From NCBI GenBank assembly GCA_017561985.1, contig JAFZAZ010000007.1, positions 58,075-122,074 on the forward strand: 64,000 nt of DNA, written 5' to 3'. The notes under the pieces are model-generated. The model was not told the origin of the DNA. It did no database searches and saw only the letters and a program-made list of their open reading frames with translations. Positions 24,862-32,156 of this stretch are shown piece after piece. The translations under genes were made by a program, and so were the position numbers. Each line of letters begins with the position of its first letter. Position 1 is the first letter of the stretch. The DNA comes from Lachnospiraceae bacterium. Its GTDB lineage: Bacteria; Bacillota_A; Clostridia; Lachnospirales; Lachnospiraceae.

Positions 24862-25173
24862 TCAATTGTTCATTCGTACCTTTCGAGCCACGGGCGTCTC
24901 CGACGCCGTCACACACACAAACAAAGCTGCCGCGGCAAGCCCGATCAGCATCGGGATCGCCACCCACACCTGAACCGGTGCGGCGCCGCAACCTCTGCGG
25001 ATGACGCTCTCACACTGACGGATGATCGAGCAGACAGGGCAGTCCTCGCCCTCGCAGTCGTGGTCCATCTCATGCGCAATATACAGTGCAGAAAACAACA
25101 ACACGACGAGCATCAGGATTCCCAAGATGCTCGCCATGGCACGTTTCATTTTTCGCATTTCATAATTACGCAT
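24862..25173 (-). CDS. Small membrane protein with Cys/His motif, first in zinc operon
   Basis: About 103 residues, two membrane helices (ILGILMLVVLLFSALYIAH and WVAIPMLIGLAAAALFVCV) joined by an external loop HEMDHDCEGEDCPVCSIIRQC. The His/Cys/acid spacing looks built to bind zinc. ATG 25173 is chosen because CGGAG lies 5 bases upstream; several later ATGs exist. It follows the operon promoter and precedes znuA by 82 bases. I do not know a named family, but the position suggests a zinc sensor or accessory. Confidence 0.65.
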   Translation of the reverse strand: MRNYEMRKMKRAMASILGILMLVVLLFSALYIAHEMDHDCEGEDCPVCSIIRQCESVIRRGCGAAPVQVWVAIPMLIGLAAAALFVCVTASETPVARKVRMNN

Positions 25174-25281
25174 ACCGACTCCGTCGACCGGATCAAATCC
25201 GTCGCATTTCATCAACTCTCTGCGGTGCCCGCCCCGAAAATTGCCAGGAGCAACACCTGCACGATGAAAAGCACCGCGCAT

Positions 25282-25310
25282 ATCATACTATAAAACTGTC
25301 GTTTCGTCAA
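25282..25310 (-). promoter_or_regulatory. Promoter of the zinc operon
   Basis: On the minus strand, -35 TTGACG (25305-25310), 17-bp spacer, -10 TATGAT (25282-25287). I could not see a convincing Zur-type palindrome over it. Confidence 0.72.
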
Positions 25311-25359
25311 ATCAATCCACCGCGCCCACGCGCGATCGCATTCATTTTCCGACGAGGGA

Positions 25360-26997
25360 TCAATGTTCCTTGTAGATTTCCTTCAATCCCACCGGCATCA
25401 CGATCGGTGCGTAGCCGAACTTGCGGGACGAGATCAGCGTTCCGCGTTCTGTCTCGGACTTCAGGAGGTTGCCGTACTCGTCGTACGTATACGTCGTCGT
25501 GACGCACATTCTGATGCCGTTTTCCTCGCTGTACGACTTGCTCGTCAAAACATTGCCGTTCTTGTCGAACTCGGCAGTGTAGTCCGTCACGCGCTCACCC
25601 TTGCTGTTCAGGCTTTCCGCGCGTACGATTGCACCCTTCTCGTTGTACTCTGTCCACGTATGAGACGCTGTCTCCTTGTCGTTGTAAACAAACTCGATGA
25701 CATTGTCGCGATCGTCATACGCATACTCCTCGGAGTAATGTACCGTGCCGTCCTCCTGGTAGTACGTCACCTTGATCTCTCTGTCTTTCAGGTCATAGCG
25801 TGCCTCGCAGATGAGCTTCTTGTCGGCAACGTAATAGTATTTGTACGACTTGCCCTTTGCGTCGTACGTATACTCCACGCAGGTCGTCTCTCCCTGTTTC
25901 GTCGTTGTCTCTTTTACTGTGCGGCCCTTCGAATCATACTCGTAATCCGTGTGCGAACGATTCTGCTCACCGCTCTCGAAGACTTCGAACGTCTCTTCAG
26001 AAATGCAAAGGCCCTTTTCGTTTTCGACAGTCACCGTCTCGGAAACGAGTTTTTTCTCGCCGTTCTCATAAACGTACTTCCGATACGTCGCACGCGTTCC
26101 TTCCGCAATCTTCTCCGTGCTCAAAGCAAGCTCTTCCTCGGGAACCAGCTTGCCGTCCTGCAGCCGGTAATATCTGTCGTAGACGGTATTGTCGTTCGTT
26201 ACATGCTCATAGCGGTAGTACGGCGTCGTAGATTTGATTCCGCCGTTACCGTCAAAATCCTGGTCATACGTTTCCTCAAACACCAGCTTGCCGCCCTCGA
26301 ATCGCTGGATCGAATAAGGATGCAGATTGTCCTCACTCCAGCCGACCAGCTCTGTTCTCGACGTGATCATGCTGTCCTCCGGATCGTACGTAACCTCGGT
26401 CTTTTTCCATGTCGTACGGCCATAGGAAGTCGACTTTGAAATTTCCTCTACAATCAGACCCTGCTCGTTGCAAATCTTCGTGGTCTCATCCGCCCATCCG
26501 GAATGCGTCGTTGTTACAACCGACCAGCCGGGCTTGTCACCCTTTTTGTACGTGCTTTGATACGAACCCGTCATCGTTCCCCATCCGTCATACTCATAAA
26601 CGGTCTCCACGAGCGTATCCCCGTCCATCACGAACTCGCTGCGGGACATATAGTTGTCCTCGCCGTATCCGGGGTTCTGCTTGTCGTAAATCTGCATCCA
26701 CACAAGCTCGTACCCCTCCGGGATCTCCGCCGGCACCGTCGGAACAGGAGTCGGAGCCTTCGTCGGTCCGACCGTCACGGTCGGCTTGCTCGTCGGAGCG
26801 GGCGTGCTTGTCGGCGCAGGTGTGCTCACCGGCTGCGTCACCGTCGGTGTAACCGTCAGCTTGCCGTCGTCCTCCGCGCCTGTCGGCGTAACCGTTGCCG
26901 TAGGCGTCTCCGTCACAGTCGTGTTGTTCTTCTTTCCGCAGCCTGCCAGAAGCAATGCCATTCCAACTACCAATACCTTGATCCCGATCCGTTTCAT
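25360..26997 (-). CDS. Lipoprotein with YD/RHS-like repeats
   Basis: A 545-residue surface lipoprotein. Signal peptide and lipobox LAGC at about residue 20, then a Pro/Thr/Val-rich linker (about 24-90) that would span the cell wall. The remaining 450 residues are repeats built on tyrosine/aspartate turns such as YEYDSKGRTVKE, YTYDAKGKS and YTYDEYGNLLKSE, resembling RHS/YD repeats. YD-repeat proteins form beta shells or bind carbohydrate; no toxin domain is visible here. SD-like AGGATG precedes the ATG. It appears monocistronic. Confidence 0.75.
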   Translation of the reverse strand: MKRIGIKVLVVGMALLLAGCGKKNNTTVTETPTATVTPTGAEDDGKLTVTPTVTQPVSTPAPTSTPAPTSKPTVTVGPTKAPTPVPTVPAEIPEGYELVWMQIYDKQNPGYGEDNYMSRSEFVMDGDTLVETVYEYDGWGTMTGSYQSTYKKGDKPGWSVVTTTHSGWADETTKICNEQGLIVEEISKSTSYGRTTWKKTEVTYDPEDSMITSRTELVGWSEDNLHPYSIQRFEGGKLVFEETYDQDFDGNGGIKSTTPYYRYEHVTNDNTVYDRYYRLQDGKLVPEEELALSTEKIAEGTRATYRKYVYENGEKKLVSETVTVENEKGLCISEETFEVFESGEQNRSHTDYEYDSKGRTVKETTTKQGETTCVEYTYDAKGKSYKYYYVADKKLICEARYDLKDREIKVTYYQEDGTVHYSEEYAYDDRDNVIEFVYNDKETASHTWTEYNEKGAIVRAESLNSKGERVTDYTAEFDKNGNVLTSKSYSEENGIRMCVTTTYTYDEYGNLLKSETERGTLISSRKFGYAPIVMPVGLKEIYKEH

Positions 26998-27070
26998 GCT
27001 ATCATCCTCCCGATATTTGCGCCGTCCCCTCGGCGTTTCTCATCCTACAATACACAGTATACATGCCTAT

Positions 27071-27102
27071 TGTTACATTCGGGTTGAATAACTGTTACAT
27101 CT
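27071..27102. repeat. ATGTAACA direct repeats upstream of the lipoprotein gene
   Basis: TGTTACAT (minus strand ATGTAACA) occurs near 27070-27077 and 27093-27100, 23 bp apart, upstream of the YD-repeat lipoprotein gene. A regulator site is possible; no promoter was firmly placed. Confidence 0.35.
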
Positions 27103-27105
27103 GTG

Positions 27106-27543
27106 TTAATTCTTTCGGGCATTTTGCGGCGCGTCTGCCCGGATTGGTTCCGTGACGATCGAAACGCCCTCCTTTATGCCCTTCACGGCAATCTGGAAGT
27201 TGTCCTCGTAGATCACTTCGCCCGGGATTTCGGTGCATTCGGAGCGGAAGAAGCGGAGTCCGTATTTTGCGCCCATGGCCCTGTAAAATGTCATCTCCTC
27301 CCAGATGCGGTTGCCGTCCGCCGTGTCCTTGAACCACGTAACCGCGCCGTCGGGATTGCCGTCCGCATAATACGGCGGCAGCGGCAGCACCTCCTCAAAA
27401 TACGCGCGGTTCCGCCAATACTCCGCGGTCTCCTCCTCATTCAGCACGCCCGCGTCGACGAGCTTTCCGATCGAGGTGAAGATCCCCCGCGGCTGCTTTG
27501 TGATCCAGGCGATATCCGCCGTGTGAATCCTGTAGTACTTCAT
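27106..27543 (-). CDS. Conserved-looking hypothetical protein
   Basis: A 145-residue soluble protein beginning MKYYRIHTADIAWITKQPRG, rich in aromatic residues and acidic helices (EEETAEYWRNRAYFEEVLPL). No family is recognised. ATG 27543 has a strong AGGAGG with an 8-base gap. Upstream lies a 226-base leader with a promoter, a 28-codon ORF and an intrinsic terminator, so its expression may be controlled by attenuation. Confidence 0.6.
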   Translation of the reverse strand: MKYYRIHTADIAWITKQPRGIFTSIGKLVDAGVLNEEETAEYWRNRAYFEEVLPLPPYYADGNPDGAVTWFKDTADGNRIWEEMTFYRAMGAKYGLRFFRSECTEIPGEVIYEDNFQIAVKGIKEGVSIVTEPIRADAPQNARKN

Positions 27544-27590
27544 AGTAGTTTCCTCCTTTTTGGCCGCCGTCCGCCCGGGTCCGCGCAATC

Positions 27591-27620
27591 AAAAAACCGC
27601 TTACCCGGATGGATAAGCGG
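27591..27620 (-). terminator. Leader terminator before the 145-aa gene
   Basis: CCGCTTA (27597-27603) pairs with TAAGCGG (27614-27620), and on the minus strand T6 follows. It lies 48 bases before the start codon of the downstream gene and 40 bases after the leader ORF. Confidence 0.85.
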
Positions 27621-27659
27621 TCTGTGAACTCTTTTTACGCCCGGTTCCTCGCTGCATAC

Positions 27660-27746
27660 TCATCCGCACATCGAAACAAGACCGTGGCGACGAACTGCCA
27701 CTGCCTTACTCTCAACGTGATCGTGATGAGCTCTGCGACTAATCAT
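27660..27746 (-). CDS. Putative 28-residue leader peptide
   Basis: A 28-codon ORF with AAGGAGT 6 bases before its ATG, starting about 24 bases after the predicted transcript start. The peptide begins MISRRAHHDHVESKAVAV and ends RRHGLVSMCG; it has four His and five Arg. It is followed by a strong intrinsic terminator and then the 145-aa gene. This arrangement matches a translation-dependent attenuator, although the RNA can also form several helices (CTCATC/GATGAG, GTGGC/GCCAC) and may be a structured small RNA instead. Confidence 0.45.
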   Translation of the reverse strand: MISRRAHHDHVESKAVAVRRHGLVSMCG

Positions 27747-27775
27747 GCGAAGACTCCTTGCAAAATGTTGGGCTA

Positions 27776-27804
27776 ACTATACTACAACACGTCTGTATTG
27801 TCAA
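27776..27804 (-). promoter_or_regulatory. Promoter of the leader unit
   Basis: On the minus strand, -35 TTGACA (27799-27804), 17-bp spacer, -10 TATAGT (27776-27781). Confidence 0.8.
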
Positions 27805-27841
27805 CTGCCTTCGATCACTTTGCAAACATCCCTGTCAAGGC

Positions 27842-27879
27842 CATTTTCCGCAATTCAGGCCTCGTCTTTGCGGAAAATG
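27842..27879. repeat. Perfect 12-bp inverted repeat in a divergent promoter region
   Basis: CATTTTCCGCAA (27842-27853) and TTGCGGAAAATG (27868-27879) are exact complements around a 14-base spacer. No T-run follows, and the flanking genes diverge from here, so it is not a terminator. Both arms contain the window's over-represented octamer. Confidence 0.85.
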
Positions 27880-27945
27880 CAAAAGTAACAACCGAAAACG
27901 GGCGAAAAAAAACGAAAGTAACAGCCCGCCCGGCCGCATTTGTGT

Positions 27946-27951
27946 TATAAT
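27946..27951 (+). promoter_or_regulatory. -10 box for the HTH membrane protein gene
   Basis: A perfect TATAAT lies 28 bases before the start codon. The -35 region is GC-rich and poor, so an activator may be needed. Confidence 0.5.
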
Positions 27952-27979
27952 TCCATTAAATCGTGTGGGAGGTTTACAT

Positions 27980-28795
27980 ATGCCGAAAGAATTCAAAGAC
28001 AAATTGAAAGAAAAGCGGAACGAACTGGGTCTGTCGCAGCAAAGGCTTGCGGACCAGCTGTTCGTCAGCCGCAGCGCCGTCGCAAAATGGGAGAACGGCC
28101 TGGGTTACCCTTCCGCGGACTGCAGGGAGCAGATCCGGCGAATCTTCGAGGTTGAAGACAACTTCTTCACCGCGGACGAACCGGAGGAGATCCTCTGCGA
28201 AAAGAACCGGAAGCTTCGCCGTTTCCGCATAACATCGTACATTCTGTACGGCGTCTACGCGCTGGTTGCGCTTCCGCTGCTCGCACTGTTCGTCGCGTAT
28301 TTGTTCGGTTATCGCATGACACTCTCCGAGGTACTGATCTCGGACTCTTCGGAATCGTACGTAATCCGCTTCGCCGAAGGCGAGTATATCTTCGACTGCC
28401 TCGCATGGGACATTGCGAACGAAAACAGCGCCGCACCCGGAAAAATGCTGAGCTCGGTCAACGTGATCCGCAAGAAAGGCTTCCTCTACCGCAACGAGCT
28501 CGACAATCCCGAGCTTGTAAAACGCTACTGGATGAAGGGCCCGGACGGAAAGGATGTCGCGATACTGACATGCGTACACGGAAAGAATGCGGATTACTGG
28601 TTCATAGACTGGGTCGAGATCATCCGGTCTCTTGACGAGTCGGGCGGCAAGACGCAATACCGGATGCTGACCGATCGGGTCACCGTGAACGGGGAGGAGA
28701 TCACTCTTCGGTACTACTCTTATTTTTCGCTGAAGGGCAAGCTGAATACGATCTCGGTCGACGGGACGGAGATGACCGTGACAGCGTTCAATTAA
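27980..28795 (+). CDS. XRE-family HTH regulator with membrane segment
   Basis: A 271-residue protein. Residues 1-65 are an XRE helix-turn-helix (LGLSQQRLADQLFVSRSAVA, then KWENGLGYPS), followed by a basic segment, one membrane stretch (SYILYGVYALVALPLLALFV), and an extracytoplasmic C-terminal domain of about 165 residues of mixed beta structure. ATG 27980 has GGGAGG upstream; a longer in-frame reading to 27758 crosses the promoter and is not credible. Membrane-tethered XRE proteins of this type are common in Clostridia; what the outer domain senses is unknown. Confidence 0.8.
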   Translation: MPKEFKDKLKEKRNELGLSQQRLADQLFVSRSAVAKWENGLGYPSADCREQIRRIFEVEDNFFTADEPEEILCEKNRKLRRFRITSYILYGVYALVALPLLALFVAYLFGYRMTLSEVLISDSSESYVIRFAEGEYIFDCLAWDIANENSAAPGKMLSSVNVIRKKGFLYRNELDNPELVKRYWMKGPDGKDVAILTCVHGKNADYWFIDWVEIIRSLDESGGKTQYRMLTDRVTVNGEEITLRYYSYFSLKGKLNTISVDGTEMTVTAFN

Positions 28796-28802
28796 GACTT
28801 CG

Positions 28803-28837
28803 AAAGCGCAGGCACATTTTTGTCTGCGCTTTCTTTG
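28803..28837 (+). terminator. Terminator of the HTH membrane protein gene
   Basis: AAAGCGCAG (28803-28811) pairs with CTGCGCTTT (28824-28832), followed by a T-rich stretch. Confidence 0.75.
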
Positions 28838-28840
28838 TGC

Positions 28841-28882
28841 AAAAAAAGCTCCCGAAGGCGCATAGTTGCGCCGTCGGAAGCC
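28841..28882 (-). terminator. guaA terminator
   Basis: On the minus strand a long near-perfect hairpin (GGCTTCCGACGGCGCA pairing with TGCGCCTTCGGGAGC) is followed by T7. It starts 7 bases after the guaA stop. Confidence 0.85.
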
Positions 28883-28888
28883 TTTGTT

Positions 28889-30457
28889 TTATTCAAACTC
28901 AATCGTTCCCGGCGGCTTGCTCGTCAGGTCGAAAAATACTCGGTTGACTCCGCGGACTTCCTTGATGATGCGGGTCATGACCGTGTCGAGCACGTCGTAC
29001 GGAATGCGCGCCATCTCGGCCGTCATGAAGTCGGTTGTCTTCACGGCGCGAAGCGCAACCGCATGGTCGTACGTGCGCTCATCGCCCATGACGCCGACGG
29101 AGCGGACGTTCGTGAGCGCCGCATAGTACTGGTCGGGCTTCCACGAAGCAACCTCGCCGGTCTGCTCCTTGTATTCGGCAAGCGCCTTGTCCACTTCCTC
29201 GCGGAAAATGAAATCGGCATCCTGCACGATGCGGATTTTATCCTCGGTGATGTCGCCGATAATGCGGATTCCGAGGCCGGGGCCCGGGAACGGCTGGCGC
29301 ATCACAAGTTTCTCCGGAATTCCGAGTTCAAGGCCGGCCTTGCGGACCTCGTCCTTGAAGAGGTAGCGGAGCGGCTCCACGATCTCTTTGAATTTTACGT
29401 AAGACGGCAGACCGCCTACGTTATGATGCGATTTGATGACGGCCGACTCGCCGCCGAGGCCGGACTCCACAACATCCGGGTAGATGGTTCCCTGTGCGAG
29501 GAAATCGACCTCGCCGATCTTGTTCGCCTCTTCCTCGAAGACGCGGATGAACTCCTCGCCGATGATCTTTCTCTTCGTCTCGGGATCGGTCACTCCCGCG
29601 AGCTTGACGTAGAAACGATGCTGCGCGTTCACGCGCACAAAATTCAGATCGAAAATTCCGTTCTCACCGAAGACCGCCTCAACCTCATCGCCCTCGTTCT
29701 TGCGGAGCAAGCCGTGGTCAACAAAGACGCACGTCAGCTGCTTGCCGATCGCGCGGGCAAGAAGTCCCGCCGCCACCGACGAATCGACGCCGCCGGACAG
29801 TCCGAGAAGCACGCGGCCGCTGCCGACCTTCTCGCGGATCTCGCGGATCGTTTTCTCGACAAATGCATCCATTTTCCACGAACCGTCGCAGCCGCAGATG
29901 CCGCGCACGAAGTTGTAGATCATCTTCGTTCCCTCGGGCGTGTGAAGCACTTCGGGATGGAATTGAATGCCGTAAAGCTTCTTCTCTGCGCACTCGCAGG
30001 CAGCCACCGGACAGTCCTTCGTTTTTCCGATGGAAACAAAGCCCGGCGCCATTCTACTGATGTAGTCGAAGTGGCTCATCCAGCATACGGTCTGCCCGGA
30101 AACGCCCTCAAAAAGAGGCGAAGCCGTGTTGACCGCAACCTCGGTGCGACCGTACTCCTGGACCGTCGCGCGCTCGACTTTGCCGCCGAGCACCTGGTTC
30201 ATCAGCTGCGCTCCGTAGCACAGTCCGAGCACCGGGATCCCGAGCTCGAACAGCTCCTTTTTGTACGTCGGAGCTCCGGGCGCGTAACAGCTGTTCGGTC
30301 CGCCCGTCAGGATGATGCCCTTGAGGTTCATCGCCTTGATGGTTTCAAGGTCGGTACGGTACGATGCGATCTCGCAGTAGACGTTGCACTCGCGCACGCG
30401 TCTCGCTACCAGCTGGTTATACTGACCGCCGAAATCAAGAACAAGAATTTTGTCCAT
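28889..30457 (-). CDS. guaA: GMP synthase (glutamine-hydrolysing)
   Basis: A 522-residue enzyme converting XMP to GMP. The N-terminal class I glutaminase has GLCYGAQLM with the nucleophile Cys and a later GIQFHPEV. The ATP-pyrophosphatase domain has the PP-loop [15 protein letters not shown] (about residue 225), then the dimerisation domain ending KPPGTIEFE. Length is normal. The gene follows purB by 81 bases and ends the purine cluster. No guanine riboswitch was found in that gap. Confidence 0.97.
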   Translation of the reverse strand: MDKILVLDFGGQYNQLVARRVRECNVYCEIASYRTDLETIKAMNLKGIILTGGPNSCYAPGAPTYKKELFELGIPVLGLCYGAQLMNQVLGGKVERATVQEYGRTEVAVNTASPLFEGVSGQTVCWMSHFDYISRMAPGFVSIGKTKDCPVAACECAEKKLYGIQFHPEVLHTPEGTKMIYNFVRGICGCDGSWKMDAFVEKTIREIREKVGSGRVLLGLSGGVDSSVAAGLLARAIGKQLTCVFVDHGLLRKNEGDEVEAVFGENGIFDLNFVRVNAQHRFYVKLAGVTDPETKRKIIGEEFIRVFEEEANKIGEVDFLAQGTIYPDVVESGLGGESAVIKSHHNVGGLPSYVKFKEIVEPLRYLFKDEVRKAGLELGIPEKLVMRQPFPGPGLGIRIIGDITEDKIRIVQDADFIFREEVDKALAEYKEQTGEVASWKPDQYYAALTNVRSVGVMGDERTYDHAVALRAVKTTDFMTAEMARIPYDVLDTVMTRIIKEVRGVNRVFFDLTSKPPGTIEFE

Positions 30458-30538
30458 ATGTTTTGTCCTTTACGAAAAATATATCACTGAACTGCGTCAC
30501 CGGCATTCCTCCCGGTCGTCCGGTAAAACAGCGTTTGA

Positions 30539-31993
30539 TCAGACGTTAATCTGCGCAGTAAGACCCAAACTCTCCTTGTTCGCCTCGAGAATCGGCTTCA
30601 CAACGTTCGCTAAGAACGCCTCGGTCTGCTCCACGGAGCGGCCCACGTAGTTCGCGGGAACCATATATGCCTCAAGCTCTTCGAGCGTTACGTCAAATGC
30701 ATCCGATGCGGCGATCAGCTCGAGAAGGTTGTTCTCAAGGCCCTTCTGCTTCACGGTTACGCCGGCTTCCATCGAGAGCTTGCGGATTTCCTCGTGAAGC
30801 TCCTGGCGGTTGCCGCCCTGCTTTACGGCGTCCATCATGATATTTTCCGTAGCCATGAACGGAAGCTCGCTGCGGAGGCGCTTCTCGATGACCTTTTCGT
30901 TGACCACGAGACCGTCGGAAACGTTGAGGCAGAGGTCAAGGATGCCGTCGATCGCGAGGAAGCCCTCGGAGATTGCCACGCGCTTGTTTGCGGAGTCGTC
31001 GAGCGTGCGCTCGAACCACTGCGTTGCGGAGGTGATGGCCGGATTGAGCGCGTCGATGATCACGTAGCGGGACAGCGACGCGATACGCTCGGAGCGCATC
31101 GGGTTTCTCTTGTATGCCATCGCGGAGGAACCGATCTGGTTCTTCTCGAACGGCTCTTCCACTTCCTTCAGGTGCTGAAGAAGACGAATGTCGTTGCTCA
31201 TCTTGTGAGCCGAAGCGGCGATGCCGGCGACCACGTTCATGACTCTCGTGTCAACCTTGCGGGAGTATGTCTGACCGGACACCGGATAGCAGCCCTCGAA
31301 GCCCATCTTCTGCGCGATCATCGGATCGAGCGCATCGAGCTTCTGCTGGTCGTTGTTGAAGAGCTCCTTGAAGGACGCCTGCGTACCGGTCGTGCCCTTG
31401 CAGCCGAGAAGGCGAAGCGTCGAGATCACATAGTCGACGTCGGCAAGGTCCATGCAGAACTCCTGAAGCCAAAGCGTTGCGCGCTTTCCGACCGTGGTCG
31501 GCTGCGCAGGCTGAAAATGCGTAAATGCAAGCGTCGGAACGCTCTTGTATTTGTCGGCGAACTTCGAAAGCTTGTCGATCACGTTGATGAGTTTTCCGCG
31601 CACCAGCTTGAGTGCGTCGCGCATCACGATGATGTCGGTGTTGTCGCCGACGTAGCAGCTCGTCGCACCGAGGTGGATGATGCCGGCCGCCTTCGGGCAC
31701 TTCAGTCCGTAGGTGTAAACGTGGCTCATAACATCGTGGCGCACCAGCTTCTCGCGCTCCTTCGCCACAGCATAGTCGATGTCGTCGACATGCGCCTTCA
31801 TCTCGTCGATCATCTCCTGCGTGATGACCGGCTTTCCGTCCTGCGAAAGTCCGAGCTCCATCTCGGTCTCCGCAAGCGCGATCCAAAGTTTTCTCCACGT
31901 GGTAAACTTCTTGTCCTGGCTGAAAATGTACTGCATCTCAGGGGATGCGTAGCGCTCCGAGAAGGGGCTTGTGTATCTGCTGGTGTCGCTCAT
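30539..31993 (-). CDS. purB: Adenylosuccinate lyase
   Basis: A 484-residue lyase of the fumarase superfamily. It cleaves fumarate from both SAICAR and adenylosuccinate. The signature loop is SSAMAYKRNPMRSE, with the His-bearing HLGATSCYVGDNTD and TFHFQP-like LAFTHFQPAQPTT. ATG 31993 has AAGGAG 7 bases upstream; the ORF continues upstream without a credible start. It lies 163 bases after the PurA-PurC fusion gene, whose two products are its substrates. Confidence 0.96.
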   Translation of the reverse strand: MSDTSRYTSPFSERYASPEMQYIFSQDKKFTTWRKLWIALAETEMELGLSQDGKPVITQEMIDEMKAHVDDIDYAVAKEREKLVRHDVMSHVYTYGLKCPKAAGIIHLGATSCYVGDNTDIIVMRDALKLVRGKLINVIDKLSKFADKYKSVPTLAFTHFQPAQPTTVGKRATLWLQEFCMDLADVDYVISTLRLLGCKGTTGTQASFKELFNNDQQKLDALDPMIAQKMGFEGCYPVSGQTYSRKVDTRVMNVVAGIAASAHKMSNDIRLLQHLKEVEEPFEKNQIGSSAMAYKRNPMRSERIASLSRYVIIDALNPAITSATQWFERTLDDSANKRVAISEGFLAIDGILDLCLNVSDGLVVNEKVIEKRLRSELPFMATENIMMDAVKQGGNRQELHEEIRKLSMEAGVTVKQKGLENNLLELIAASDAFDVTLEELEAYMVPANYVGRSVEQTEAFLANVVKPILEANKESLGLTAQINV

Positions 31994-32081
31994 GGTATGT
32001 CTCCTTGAATGTTTAATCCGGTCCGCGGCAGTCCGTATCCCCGGCCGCCGTGCCGGTGCATTTATCGTAAAATGAAACAGC

Positions 32082-32113
32082 GAATGAGGACTCCGCAAGC
32101 AGAACCCTCATTC
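32082..32113. repeat. Inverted repeat between purAC and purB
   Basis: GAATGAGG (32082-32089) and CCTCATTC (32106-32113) are exact complements around 16 bases. It neighbours the octamer hairpin at 32118-32147. A T-run is lacking, so it may be a processing or stability hairpin in the operon mRNA. Confidence 0.6.
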
Positions 32114-32117
32114 CGTG

Positions 32118-32147
32118 CGGAAAATGCCCTGTAGGGTGCATTTTCCG
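32118..32147. repeat. Octamer-pair hairpin after purAC
   Basis: CGGAAAATGC (32118-32127) and GCATTTTCCG (32138-32147) are exact complements, with an inner CCT/AGG pair. It starts 10 bases after the purAC stop on the minus strand. No T-run follows, so full termination is doubtful. Confidence 0.85.
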
Positions 32148-32156
32148 AAATATTCA

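Noticed and set aside
26700..26900. Repeated ACC/GTC-rich DNA in the YD-repeat lipoprotein
   Set aside because: It encodes the Pro/Thr/Val wall-spanning linker; no phase-variation tract is seen.
27543..27770. T-box or SAM riboswitch
   Set aside because: Neither the T-box antiterminator sequence nor S-box conserved segments could be found in the leader.
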